53,031 nt of DNA from an uncultured Prevotellaceae bacterium (GTDB lineage Bacteria > Bacteroidota > Bacteroidia > Bacteroidales > Bacteroidaceae), in contig CADAKX010000023.1 in the NCBI GenBank assembly GCA_902788605.1, positions 1 through 53,031 of the forward strand, read 5' to 3'. Of this stretch, positions 23,656 through 32,152 are shown piece by piece. The notes beneath the pieces were generated by a model that was given only the letters and a program-made list of their open reading frames with translations, had not been told where the DNA came from and did not search any database. The first letter of the stretch is position 1, and every line of letters begins with the position of its first letter. A program made the translations under genes and the position numbers.

Positions 23656-24771
23656 ATGAAAAAGTATTTCAAACTGATTATCGCTGCAATCATTGCTTTG
23701 ATTTTCATCGGAACATTCGTGTTTCTCTGGCGGAAGAGCCAACCAAAAGAGGTGCAGTACTCTGAGTTTACAACGGGTACGGACAGCATCCGTAAAACCA
23801 CCATTATCACAGGTAAGATAGAGCCTCGCAACGAGGTGTACATCAAACCTCAAATCTCTGGTATCATCGCCGAACTCTATAAGGAGCCAGGTCAGTATGT
23901 GAATGCAGGCGACATCATTGCCAAAGTGAAGGTGATTCCCGATATGGCACAGTTGTCGAGTGCTGAGAGTCGTGTGCGCCTGTCAGATATCAACCTGAAG
24001 CAGGTGGAGACCGACTATTCTCGCACCAAGAACCTGCACGACCAGAAGCTGGTGAGCGACGAGGACTTTGAGAAGGCTCGCCAGCAACTGAAGCAGGCAC
24101 AGGAGGAGAATGCTGCTGCTGTCGACGCCCTTCAGGTGGTTCGCGATGGTGTGTCGAAATCGAATGCATCGGCCTCGTCAACGCTGATTCGCTCTACTAT
24201 CAGTGGCGTCATCCTCGACATCCCTGTCAAGGTGGGTAACTCTGTCATCAACTCGAACACCTTCAATGATGGTACGACAATCGCTGTTGTGGCAAATATG
24301 CAGGACCTCATCTTCCGTGGCAATATCGACGAGACGGAGGTGGGACAGCTGGCCATCGGTGTTCCTATGAAGATTACTATCGGCGCCCTGCAGGACCTGC
24401 AGTTTGATGCGACGCTGGAATATATCTCGCCGAAGGCTTTTGAGAGCAATGGTGCCAATCAGTTTGAGATCAAGGCTGCTGTGACGGTACCTTCCGATGG
24501 CAAGATCCGTTCTGGCTATAGTGCCAACGCCGAGATTGTGTTGGATGAGGCCAATGATGTACTCTGTGTACCAGAGAGTGCCATCGAGTTTATTGGTGAC
24601 TCTACCTTCGTCTATCTTGTCAAGGGGGAGGGTCAGCTGAAGACTTTCGAGCGTCAGGCTGTGGTCACAGGACTCAGCGATGGCGTGAACATTGAAATTA
24701 AGAAGGGCCTGGAGAAGAACCAGAAGGTGCGTGGCCCACAGATTATCACTGATGACGACCAAAATGAATAA
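23656..24771 (+). CDS. Periplasmic adaptor (membrane fusion) subunit, MacA/HlyD-like
   Basis: A 371-aa protein anchored by an N-terminal helix (LIIAAIIALIFIGTFVFLW). The lipoyl/barrel-sandwich halves are VYIKPQISGIIAELYKEPGQYVNAGDIIAKV (about 60-90) and STISGVILDIPVKVGNSV (about 175-195), separated by a coiled coil (SAESRVRLSDINLKQVETDY to VVRDGVSKS). Beta-barrel and membrane-proximal parts follow (NIDETEVGQLAIGVPMKITIG; CVPESAIEF). It connects the MacB-type permeases to the TolC-type channel encoded next, with which it overlaps by 8 bp. Confidence 0.94.
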   Translation: MKKYFKLIIAAIIALIFIGTFVFLWRKSQPKEVQYSEFTTGTDSIRKTTIITGKIEPRNEVYIKPQISGIIAELYKEPGQYVNAGDIIAKVKVIPDMAQLSSAESRVRLSDINLKQVETDYSRTKNLHDQKLVSDEDFEKARQQLKQAQEENAAAVDALQVVRDGVSKSNASASSTLIRSTISGVILDIPVKVGNSVINSNTFNDGTTIAVVANMQDLIFRGNIDETEVGQLAIGVPMKITIGALQDLQFDATLEYISPKAFESNGANQFEIKAAVTVPSDGKIRSGYSANAEIVLDEANDVLCVPESAIEFIGDSTFVYLVKGEGQLKTFERQAVVTGLSDGVNIEIKKGLEKNQKVRGPQIITDDDQNE

Positions 24772-26110
24772 GATTATGCCAATCATTGTTTTTATCCTTG
24801 TCGTGTTTGCTGTCTCGTTTGCGCAGCCCGCTCATGCTCAGCAACAGTGGTCTCTGAAACAGTGTTGTGACTATGCCGTGGAGCATAATATCACCATCAA
24901 ACAGCAGGAGAACCAGAAAAGACAACAGGAGATAACGCTGTCTAATGCCAAGAACCAGCGTCTGCCTGACCTTAGTGGTAGTGCCAGTCAGAACTTCTCG
25001 TTTGGTCGTGGACTGACAGCAGAGAATACGTACACCAATACGAATACGTCGTCGACATCGTTCAGCCTGGGTACTGGTGTGCCCCTGTTTACTGGCTTTC
25101 AGATTCCCAACAACATCAAGTTGAGCCAGTTGAACCTGGAGGCTGCCACGCAGGACCTGGAAAAGGCCAAGAACGATATTCGTACGCAGGTGGCTCAGGC
25201 CTATGTGCAGATACTCTATTACATGGAGGTGGCTGATGTGGCTCATCGCCAGATTAGTATCGATAGCGCACAGGTGGCTCGTCTGCAGTCTCTTCTTGCC
25301 ATCGGACGCGCCAGTGAGGCCGAACTGGCTCAGCAGAAGGCAACGATGGCTCAGAGTCAGCTGACGGCTACCCAGGCCGACAACAATCTGAAACTGGCAC
25401 TGCTGGCCCTGACACAGCTGCTGGAGTTGAAGAGTCCTGAAGGCTTCAGCGTGGAAAGACCTGACGTAGGTAACCAGTCGCTCTTCAAAGTTCAGTCTTC
25501 ACTTCCTACGCCCGATGAGATCTATGCTGAGGCTTTGGTGGTGAAGCCCGAGGTTCAGGCACAGCAGTTGCGCCTCCGTGCTACAGAGAACAGCATCGCT
25601 ATTGCCCGTGCAGGCTACTATCCCACACTGAGCTTCAGTGCTGGCCTGGGAAGTAACTACTATAAGACTTCTGGTTTCAAGGCCGATGGCTTTGCTGATC
25701 AGATAAAGAACAACTTCAGTCAGTATCTGGGACTGAATCTGAGCATACCTATCTTCAATCGCTTCCAGACACGCAATAACATCCGTTCTGCCAAGATTGA
25801 CCGTGAGAACCAGATGCTTGCACTCGACAATACGAAGAAGTCGCTCTATAAGGAAATCCAGCAGGTGTATTATAATGCTGTTGCTGCCAACCAGAAGTTA
25901 ACCAGCAGTCAGCAGGCCAGCGAAAGCAGTGAGACGGCTTTCCGCCTGACGCAGGCAAAATATGAGCAAGGTAAGGCCACCATTACTGAGTTTAATGAGG
26001 CCAAGAATAACTGGCTGAGGTCTGAGAGTGACTTGACGCAGGCGCGATATGAATACCTCTATCAGCAGGCCTTGATCCAGTTCTATCGTGGACAGGAATT
26101 GCAATTCTAA
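24764..26110 (+). CDS. TolC family outer-membrane efflux protein
   Basis: A 448-aa outer-membrane channel with a signal peptide (IMPIIVFILVVFAVSFAQPA, cleaved after HAQ). Two OEP repeats are evident: WSLKQCCDYAVEHNITIKQQ with NQRLPDLSGSASQNFSFG, and VVKPEVQAQQLRLRATENSIAIARAGYYPTL split by the usual coiled coils, then LTQAKYEQGKATITEFNEAKNNWL. The Met at 24764 overlaps the adaptor stop (ATGAATAA) and precedes the signal peptide; Mets further upstream add charged residues that do not fit. It completes the tripartite pump and is followed by a terminator. Confidence 0.93.
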   Translation: MNKIMPIIVFILVVFAVSFAQPAHAQQQWSLKQCCDYAVEHNITIKQQENQKRQQEITLSNAKNQRLPDLSGSASQNFSFGRGLTAENTYTNTNTSSTSFSLGTGVPLFTGFQIPNNIKLSQLNLEAATQDLEKAKNDIRTQVAQAYVQILYYMEVADVAHRQISIDSAQVARLQSLLAIGRASEAELAQQKATMAQSQLTATQADNNLKLALLALTQLLELKSPEGFSVERPDVGNQSLFKVQSSLPTPDEIYAEALVVKPEVQAQQLRLRATENSIAIARAGYYPTLSFSAGLGSNYYKTSGFKADGFADQIKNNFSQYLGLNLSIPIFNRFQTRNNIRSAKIDRENQMLALDNTKKSLYKEIQQVYYNAVAANQKLTSSQQASESSETAFRLTQAKYEQGKATITEFNEAKNNWLRSESDLTQARYEYLYQQALIQFYRGQELQF

Positions 26111-26143
26111 TCAAAAAGAAATCTGTTATTCTAATCAAAAATA

Positions 26144-26173
26144 AATGGGAACCATCTGGCTCCCATTTTTTTT
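26144..26173. terminator. Bidirectional terminator between the efflux operon and the GH53 gene
   Basis: AATGGGA and TCCCATT form a stem that extends through CC/GG with one bulge, followed by eight Ts on the plus strand (26166-26173). It stands just before the GH53 stop (26175), so it can serve both convergent genes; the reverse strand has an A/T-rich follow-up too. Two copies of TTCTAATCAAAAA lie just before it (26104 and 26129). Confidence 0.88.
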
Positions 26174-26174
26174 G

Positions 26175-27404
26175 TTATTTGAAGTTCTTCATTTCATAGA
26201 ATGCCTTGAGTGCCCTTCCATTTTCGTTGTTAAAGAGGCCTGCGTTGTACCAATTGGTATTTAAATCTCCTGTACATCCTTTGGCATTGGCCTCAGGATA
26301 CCACCACGACAGACCATTGACGCGTGGATGATTCTTCAGTAAGGTAATCAGGTCCTCAGTAAACTTTCGCTGTCCTTCCTGGCTGTAGGGATAGGTGCTG
26401 GTATAGTCAAAGGTGCTGCCACCAATGGCATACTTTGAAGGATAGCCTGTCTCTACAATCTGTATGGGCTTGTCGAAAGTGCTCTCTACGGTGTTGAGAG
26501 CTGTTTCCAAGGCATTGAGATTGCCATGGAAGTAGGGGTAGTAGCTCAGACCAATGATGTCGTAGTCCACTCCTTTGTTTTTCATCTGATTATAGAAGTT
26601 CACGATGACATTGGGTTGAGCCACACGTTCAATGTGAATGATAATCTGTGCTTGCGGACAGACCTCACGACAGGCTTTGCCTGCTTGCTTCAGTAGGGTG
26701 GTGAAGCGTGGCCAGTTGGCTTCGCTGCCCATATAGCATCGGTTGGCACTGCTGCCCTTGGCACCCCACATCATGCCATAGCTGATCTCATTGCCCGTCT
26801 GGATAAAGTCGGGCGAGGCCCCAGCGGCATTCATCTGCTCTAGGCAGTCCTTGGTGTATTCGTAAATCTTAGTGTACAGTTGGTCGTTGCTCATCGACAA
26901 CCAATCGGAGGGTGTCCATTGCTTAGCAGGATCGGCCCAGGTGTCGCTGTAGTGGAAGTCGAGCATCAACAGCAGGCCTGCATCCTTGATGCGTTTGCCC
27001 AGTGCCTTCACATAGTCGATGTCCTGACAAACGCACTTGTCGTTGTCATTGGAAGGATCGACAAACAATCGAACGCGGATGGTATTCCAACCCTGTTCTT
27101 TTACATAGGCCAACAGGTCGTTAATCTTTGTGCCTGTATTGGTATAGTATGTTGCTTTCTGCTTTTCATACTTAGTGAGCATAGACATGTCGCCGCCCAC
27201 GAAGTGCATATCGGGAACGTGGGTGGTGATGCTGTCGATGTCAGTGGTGCTAAAGGTATCATTGATGGTGGTACCGTTGTTAGAAAATTGAATCTCTGAG
27301 GCTGTGCTTACGTTACCATCGTCGCAGATATAGAATGTCTGCGCCTTGCCCATGGCTGTTGTTGATAGCAGCGAGAGAAGTAGAAGAGCTTTTCTGATAT
27401 TCAT
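26175..27404 (-). CDS. GH53 endo-beta-1,4-galactanase
   Basis: A 409-aa secreted glycoside hydrolase that cuts beta-1,4-galactan side chains of pectin (arabinogalactan I). Signal peptide KALLLLSLLSTTAMGKAQ, then a short N-terminal segment, then the TIM barrel from about residue 60 (HFVGGDMSMLTKYEKQ). WNTIRVRLFVDPSND, the acid/base Glu in FIQTGNEISYGMMW (about 205) and the nucleophile Glu in IQIVETGYPSK (about 312) match GH53. The start before the signal peptide is used. It is not next to SusC/SusD genes, so it is not in a typical polysaccharide utilisation locus here. Confidence 0.93.
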   Translation of the reverse strand: MNIRKALLLLSLLSTTAMGKAQTFYICDDGNVSTASEIQFSNNGTTINDTFSTTDIDSITTHVPDMHFVGGDMSMLTKYEKQKATYYTNTGTKINDLLAYVKEQGWNTIRVRLFVDPSNDNDKCVCQDIDYVKALGKRIKDAGLLLMLDFHYSDTWADPAKQWTPSDWLSMSNDQLYTKIYEYTKDCLEQMNAAGASPDFIQTGNEISYGMMWGAKGSSANRCYMGSEANWPRFTTLLKQAGKACREVCPQAQIIIHIERVAQPNVIVNFYNQMKNKGVDYDIIGLSYYPYFHGNLNALETALNTVESTFDKPIQIVETGYPSKYAIGGSTFDYTSTYPYSQEGQRKFTEDLITLLKNHPRVNGLSWWYPEANAKGCTGDLNTNWYNAGLFNNENGRALKAFYEMKNFK

Positions 27405-27436
27405 AATCAAGGAATTAAAGTAGCAGATTTTGAGGG

Positions 27437-27444
27437 CAAAGATA
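27437..27444 (-). promoter_or_regulatory. -7 element of the GH53 gene
   Basis: CAAAGATA on the plus strand is TATCTTTG on the minus strand, placing a start about 25 nt before the GH53 ATG. No clear -33 box. Confidence 0.5.
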
Positions 27445-27519
27445 CGAAAAAACAATGAATAAACCACTATTTATTGGTATTTTTTCGTTTTGTTCCTTCT
27501 TTTGTTGGATAATTTTATG

Positions 27520-27527
27520 TACCTTTG
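27520..27527 (+). promoter_or_regulatory. -7 element of comEC that fixes its start codon
   Basis: TACCTTTG is a consensus -7 box. A transcript would begin near 27534, downstream of the first open-frame Met at 27455 but upstream of the Met at 27551. This decides for the shorter protein. A TTTG at 27501-27504 is 15 bp upstream, closer than usual. Confidence 0.55.
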
Positions 27528-27550
27528 CGTCGCTTTTTGAGTATTCTGTC

Positions 27551-28960
27551 ATGTTTAAGAGTATTGAAACAACGCCTTTGATGATTCCAACCATAAGTCT
27601 GATACTTGGACTCGTGGCTGCTCCTTTGGTTCCTCAGACTGGTGTCTTGTTGGCAGTCCTATCCGGTTGCCTTCTTCTGACGTGTCTGTTGTGGCGTTGG
27701 GGACTCTTGCAGAGCTTGGGAGTTCTGGTGTGCGTGTTCTTGTTGGGCATGTTGATGGGACAACGCATCAAACATTCAGATGTGAATGATTGCGTAGTGG
27801 AGGCAGTGGTCTTTTCAGAACCAGCCGAGAAACCCAAAACCATGGCAGTGGATTTGTTGTTGCCCCAAAAGGGACGACAGGTGCGTTGCTATCTGTGGAA
27901 GGATGAGCGTAGCAAAAGCGTGGCGTTGGGACATAACTTGCTGGTGCGTGGTGTTGATAAAGGTTTTGTGCGTAGTAAAGACTGGCAGTTTGGCGGGCAG
28001 GGTGTTGCCAAGCTATCGCGAATAGAGCGTATTAGGTTATACTTTCTCCTGAAGCGCCATCAGCTGTTGAATCGCTATCGGGCATTGCACGTGGATGACG
28101 ACCAGTATGCCATCTTAGCAGCCATGACACTTGGTGATAAGTCGGCCTTGAGTAAGGAATTGCGCGAGACCTATTCTGTGACAGGTGCTTCGCATGTGCT
28201 GGCGTTGAGTGGCATGCATATGGGTATCATCTTCTTCCTGCTTTATCATCTGACGTTGGGACGTCGACATTTCATGCTGTCGCAAATGGTTATCTTTATT
28301 GGCATCTGGGCCTTTGCGTTTCTGACAGGTCTCTCGTCAAGTGTCGTGCGTTCGGCCACGATGATTAGTGTCTTTGTCTTTTTTGCTATGGCTGGGCGAC
28401 GACGATCGCCTGTTAACCAACTTTGTTTTACGGCAATTGTCATGCTTATGGTTAGTCCGGCTTCTCTTTATGATATCGGTTTCCAGATGTCGTTTGCAGC
28501 CGTTTTGTCTATCCTCTTGTGGCTCACATTGGTAGAGCGTTTCCTGCCTGAAGACTATTTTGCGAAACATCGTGTGCAGCATTATTTCTTTGGAATGGTG
28601 GGTATGTCGCTAGCTGCACAGATGGCAGTAGCCCCACTCGTCGCCTTCTATTTCGGACGCTTCTCTACTTATTTCCTGCTGACCAACTTTATCGTGGTGC
28701 CCATGGCTACTCTCATTCTCTATGGCGCATTGCTTGTGCTTTTCCTGCCAGTATTCGGACCAGCATTGCTATGGGTGGTAGATATACTGAATAAGGCACT
28801 TGAGTGGTTATCTCAAATGCCTTATGCCAGTATCGACGGCTTACATCCGTCAGTTTTTCAACTCTGTCTTATTTATATCGCAGTCATCTGCTTTTATTGG
28901 CTGGTTCGTATTTTTGCGCCTTCGCCCAACTTACACCCTTCTGATAGGGTCTTTACATGA
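27551..28960 (+). CDS. comEC: ComEC/Rec2 family DNA-uptake channel, short form
   Basis: A 469-aa polytopic membrane protein for single-stranded DNA passage during natural transformation. An N-terminal pair of helices and a small soluble part (VNDCVVEAVVFSEPAEKPKT, OB-like) are followed by the Competence domain with GASHVLALSGMHMGIIFFLLYH (about 215-236), SSSVVRSATMISVF and DIGFQMSFAAVLSILLW. It ends after the last helix (LIYIAVICFYWLVRIF); the C-terminal metallo-beta-lactamase domain of the Bacillus protein is absent, as in many Bacteroidota. The start follows the promoter at 27520. Its 3' end overlaps convergent rseP by 8 bp. Confidence 0.88.
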   Translation: MFKSIETTPLMIPTISLILGLVAAPLVPQTGVLLAVLSGCLLLTCLLWRWGLLQSLGVLVCVFLLGMLMGQRIKHSDVNDCVVEAVVFSEPAEKPKTMAVDLLLPQKGRQVRCYLWKDERSKSVALGHNLLVRGVDKGFVRSKDWQFGGQGVAKLSRIERIRLYFLLKRHQLLNRYRALHVDDDQYAILAAMTLGDKSALSKELRETYSVTGASHVLALSGMHMGIIFFLLYHLTLGRRHFMLSQMVIFIGIWAFAFLTGLSSSVVRSATMISVFVFFAMAGRRRSPVNQLCFTAIVMLMVSPASLYDIGFQMSFAAVLSILLWLTLVERFLPEDYFAKHRVQHYFFGMVGMSLAAQMAVAPLVAFYFGRFSTYFLLTNFIVVPMATLILYGALLVLFLPVFGPALLWVVDILNKALEWLSQMPYASIDGLHPSVFQLCLIYIAVICFYWLVRIFAPSPNLHPSDRVFT

Positions 28961-30425
28961 CGTGCAACCAGCGCAGGATGTCATTGAGGTTGGCAACAAC
29001 CATCAGCAGGATGAGGATGCCAAAGCCAATGTATTCGGCCTTGATCATGAAGTTCTCTGAGGGCTTGCGACGTGTAATCATCTCATAGAGAAGGAACAGC
29101 ACGTGGCCACCATCAAGAGCGGGGATAGGGAGGATATTCATGAAGGCCAGGATGATGCTGAGGAAAGCTGTCATCAGCCAGAACTGGTGCCAGTCCCATG
29201 CTGAGGGGAACAGACTGCCGATGGCTCCGAAACCACCCATCTGCTTCACACCGTCAGACGAGAAGAGGTACTTCATGTCGTTGACATAGCTGGCCAGGGT
29301 GTTCCATCCGTACTTGATACCAGCGGGGAAGCTCTCCAGAAAACCATACTCAAAGGTGGTAGGGGTGTAGATCTGAACGGGCTGGAAACCTAACTTCAGG
29401 TCTTTTGTCAGGGTGGTGCTGACGGTATCGATAGCCTCACCACGCTGATATACCAAGGTGATCTCCAACGCCTTTAGACTGTCAGCCTCTGTCTTGGCAG
29501 ATGCCAGCACATCGTTGATGCGTGAGAGTTCGTCAGTAAAGCCATAGAATGAGTTCACTTGCTTGTTGTTGGCTGCCAGAATCTTGTCGCCCTTCTGCAG
29601 ACCAATCACCTCGGCAGGTGTGCCAGGGATTACGCTGTCAATCTCGGCAGGAATCATGGGGCGCACAAAGATGGGCACGTTCTGAGCCATGTCGATGAGA
29701 CTGAGGGTAGATGCCTCATAGCTGAAGAACAGGAATGACTTCTCCTCCTGAGGTATGTTGATGGTTACGGGCTTGCCGTTGCGAAGTACGTTGACCTGCT
29801 TAGCATTGCAGATCATGCGATACATATCGGCACCCACGTTCTTGAACTCTTTCTGGTCGGTGGATATCAGAATGTCGCCATCCTGGAAACCAATAGCCTT
29901 GGCTTGTTCGTTAAACTCCATGCCCTGCTTCATGCTCTGCAGGGGGATGTAGGTCTCACCCCAGGTGAAAAGAACCATAGAGTAGATGAACAGCGCCAAT
30001 AGGAAGTTGACCAGCACACCGCCAACCATAATCAGCAGTCGCTGCCAGGTGGGTTTGGTGCGGAACTCCCAGGGCTGAGCCTTCTCAGAAAGTTTCTGGT
30101 TGGTCTCGTCAATCATACCATCGATGGCGCAATAGCCACCCAGGGGCAACCATCCTAGTCCGTATTCCGTACCCACATATTCTTTCTTTTCCTTGCCTTC
30201 CTCGTCTTTTACCGTAGGCACCACCTCGGGCTTCAGTCTGAAGAGACGACGCACCCAGGTGTCGTAGGTGCTCATGATGTGGAACTTAGGGTTGAAGAAG
30301 AGATAGAATCTTGAGACACGCACCTTGAAGAGTTTGGCGAAGGTGAAGTGACCCAGTTCGTGGAGCAGTACCAGCAAGCTGATAGCCATCAGGAACTGCA
30401 GTGTTTTGATCAGAAAAACTTCCAT
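28953..30425 (-). CDS. rseP: RseP-type intramembrane zinc metalloprotease (M50)
   Basis: A 490-aa site-2 protease cutting transmembrane substrates such as anti-sigma factors. The zinc motif LLHELGHF (HExxH) lies in the first helix (about residues 20-27), the third ligand in PIPALDGGHVLFLLYEM (about 447), and the classic C-terminal helix follows. Between them are a Bacteroidota-specific loop (VKDEEGKEKKEYVGTEYGLG with LGGYCAIDGM) and two PDZ-like domains (EQAKAIGFQDGDILIS; GTPAEVIGLQKGDKILAAN). It is the last gene of the tsaB-murA-rimM-dxr operon, 22 bp after dxr, an association seen across Bacteroidota. Confidence 0.94.
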   Translation of the reverse strand: MEVFLIKTLQFLMAISLLVLLHELGHFTFAKLFKVRVSRFYLFFNPKFHIMSTYDTWVRRLFRLKPEVVPTVKDEEGKEKKEYVGTEYGLGWLPLGGYCAIDGMIDETNQKLSEKAQPWEFRTKPTWQRLLIMVGGVLVNFLLALFIYSMVLFTWGETYIPLQSMKQGMEFNEQAKAIGFQDGDILISTDQKEFKNVGADMYRMICNAKQVNVLRNGKPVTINIPQEEKSFLFFSYEASTLSLIDMAQNVPIFVRPMIPAEIDSVIPGTPAEVIGLQKGDKILAANNKQVNSFYGFTDELSRINDVLASAKTEADSLKALEITLVYQRGEAIDTVSTTLTKDLKLGFQPVQIYTPTTFEYGFLESFPAGIKYGWNTLASYVNDMKYLFSSDGVKQMGGFGAIGSLFPSAWDWHQFWLMTAFLSIILAFMNILPIPALDGGHVLFLLYEMITRRKPSENFMIKAEYIGFGILILLMVVANLNDILRWLHVM

Positions 30426-30447
30426 TATCTTTTTACCTTTTTATTTT

Positions 30448-31605
30448 TTACTTTTTCAATAGTTCTGTTGCTATGCGACGTGCTTCAGCGTCAGTGACCA
30501 GATAATCCTCGTAGGTGGGCTTTTTGATAAAGGTGGCACGCTGCATCGTTGCCTCGATGATGTCGCCCATCTGCAGGAATCCGCAACGGTCTTCCAAGAA
30601 GGCACGGTTCACAATCTCGTTGGCAGCATTAACGATACAAGGCATATTGCCTCCCTGATTCAGAGCCTCATAGGCCATAGCCAGACAGCGGAACTTCTTT
30701 AAATCGGGCTCGAAGAAATCCAGGTGCTGTGCAGCAAACAGATCCAGCCTGTCACCACTCAGTGGCAACCTGCGAGGGAATGAGAACGCATACTGAATGG
30801 GCAGACGCATATCGGGCACGCCAAGTTGAGCTTTCACGCTGCCATCCATAAACTGGACGGCGCTATGCACGATGCTCTGTGGATGAACCAATACCTGTAT
30901 CTGCTTGGCATCGACGCCAAAGAGCCATTTCGCCTCGATGACCTCAAAGCCTTTGTTCATCATCGATGCAGAGTCGATGGTAATCTTGGCGCCCATGTCC
31001 CATGTGGGATGACGCAGGGCATCAGCCTTGGTTACGTGAGCTATCTCCTCCATTGACTTCAGACGGAAGGGCCCACCACTGGCAGTAAGCAGAATCTTGT
31101 CGATGGGATTCTCGTCTTCGCCTACCAACGACTGGAAGATGGCAGAGTGTTCGCTATCTACAGGCAGGATGGAACAGTGGTTCTCCATGGCCAACTGACA
31201 AATCAGTTCACCAGCCACCACCAGTGTCTCTTTGTTAGCCAGACAGATGGTCTTGTGTGCCTTGATAGCATGGATAGTAGGACTCAAACCAGCGAAGCCC
31301 ACCATGGCGGTGAGTACCATATCGATGGGACCAGCCTCTACAATCTCGTCGAGGGCGCGTGCACCAGCATACACCTTCACGTCAGGCATGTCGCTCATCA
31401 GCTGTTTCAGTTCATCGTAGCGTGCCTCGTTGGCAATGACGATGGCTGCAGGCTTGAACTTATGAGCCTGTTCGGCCAGTAGTTCCACTTTATTGTTAGC
31501 AGTCAGACAATACACCTCATAGAGGTCGCTATGCTCCTCAATCACTTCGAGGGCCTGTGTGCCGATGCTTCCTGTAGAGCCAAGAATGGCTATTTGTCTT
31601 TTCAT
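30448..31605 (-). CDS. dxr: 1-deoxy-D-xylulose 5-phosphate reductoisomerase
   Basis: A 385-aa NADPH enzyme making MEP from DXP, second step of the non-mevalonate pathway. The nucleotide site ILGSTGSIGTQALEVI is at residues 7-22, ANKETLVVAGEL near 122, the substrate/metal block PVDSEHSAIFQSL near 147 and ASGGPFR near 174, and HPTWDMGAKITIDSASMMNKGFE follows. The length is normal. It overlaps rimM by 4 bp (ATGA) and is followed by rseP. ispD of the same pathway is at 14716-15381. Confidence 0.97.
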   Translation of the reverse strand: MKRQIAILGSTGSIGTQALEVIEEHSDLYEVYCLTANNKVELLAEQAHKFKPAAIVIANEARYDELKQLMSDMPDVKVYAGARALDEIVEAGPIDMVLTAMVGFAGLSPTIHAIKAHKTICLANKETLVVAGELICQLAMENHCSILPVDSEHSAIFQSLVGEDENPIDKILLTASGGPFRLKSMEEIAHVTKADALRHPTWDMGAKITIDSASMMNKGFEVIEAKWLFGVDAKQIQVLVHPQSIVHSAVQFMDGSVKAQLGVPDMRLPIQYAFSFPRRLPLSGDRLDLFAAQHLDFFEPDLKKFRCLAMAYEALNQGGNMPCIVNAANEIVNRAFLEDRCGFLQMGDIIEATMQRATFIKKPTYEDYLVTDAEARRIATELLKK

Positions 31606-32111
31606 AAATCTAAGATGCCCTCAGGCAGGGCTATTGTAATCGTTTTGTTATCTTTGTCAATGTCAGTAATCAGTTCCTCACTGGCAGGTATCAGCATGCC
31701 GTCTTCCAGTTCGAAGAGGATGTTGAGGGTGCTCTCGTCAACGCTGGCGATGGTGCCTACTTTCTTGCCTGTGCTCGCTTCGACGATGTCGAAGCCTACG
31801 AGGAAGGAGTAGGTGAGGACCTCCTCTTCATCATCAGCGAGGTCGCGTGGGAAATAGACGTCGCAGTTGGTCAGCTCGCGTGCACGGTCCTGTGTGTCGA
31901 TATCCTCGAACTTCACCAATGCGGTGCTGTCTGAGCGAAAGCGATACTCCTCCATGAAGAATGGCACCAGGATACCGTCAACCTCCAGGATGAGGTATTC
32001 GGCATCAACGCGGTCGAATACGTCATCATCGAAATTGAACGACACCTCACCTTTGACGCCGTGTGCCTTTCCTATGCGACCTATCTTGTAGACTTCCTCT
32101 TTCTTAATCAT
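31602..32111 (-). CDS. rimM: Ribosome maturation factor RimM
   Basis: A 169-aa assembly factor for the 30S head that binds protein S19. The N-terminal beta-barrel begins KIGRIGKAHGVKGEVSFNF (residues 9-27, the family hallmark) and the PRC-barrel half starts about residue 95 (FLVGFDIVEASTGKKVGTI) with LIPASEELITDID near the end. It lies 41 bp after murA, a gap that holds an 18-bp tandem repeat, and overlaps dxr by 4 bp. Confidence 0.95.
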   Translation of the reverse strand: MIKKEEVYKIGRIGKAHGVKGEVSFNFDDDVFDRVDAEYLILEVDGILVPFFMEEYRFRSDSTALVKFEDIDTQDRARELTNCDVYFPRDLADDEEEVLTYSFLVGFDIVEASTGKKVGTIASVDESTLNILFELEDGMLIPASEELITDIDKDNKTITIALPEGILDL

Positions 32112-32145
32112 GGGGTGAATGGGGATAATGGGGTGAATGGGCTTT
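32110..32145. repeat. 18-bp tandem repeat in the murA-rimM gap
   Basis: ATGGGGTGAATGGG occurs at 32110-32123 and again at 32128-32141, so the period is 18 bp. The first copy touches the rimM start codon. Such G-rich gene-junction duplications recur in this window; no function is evident. Confidence 0.5.
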
Positions 32146-32152
32146 GTGGGCC

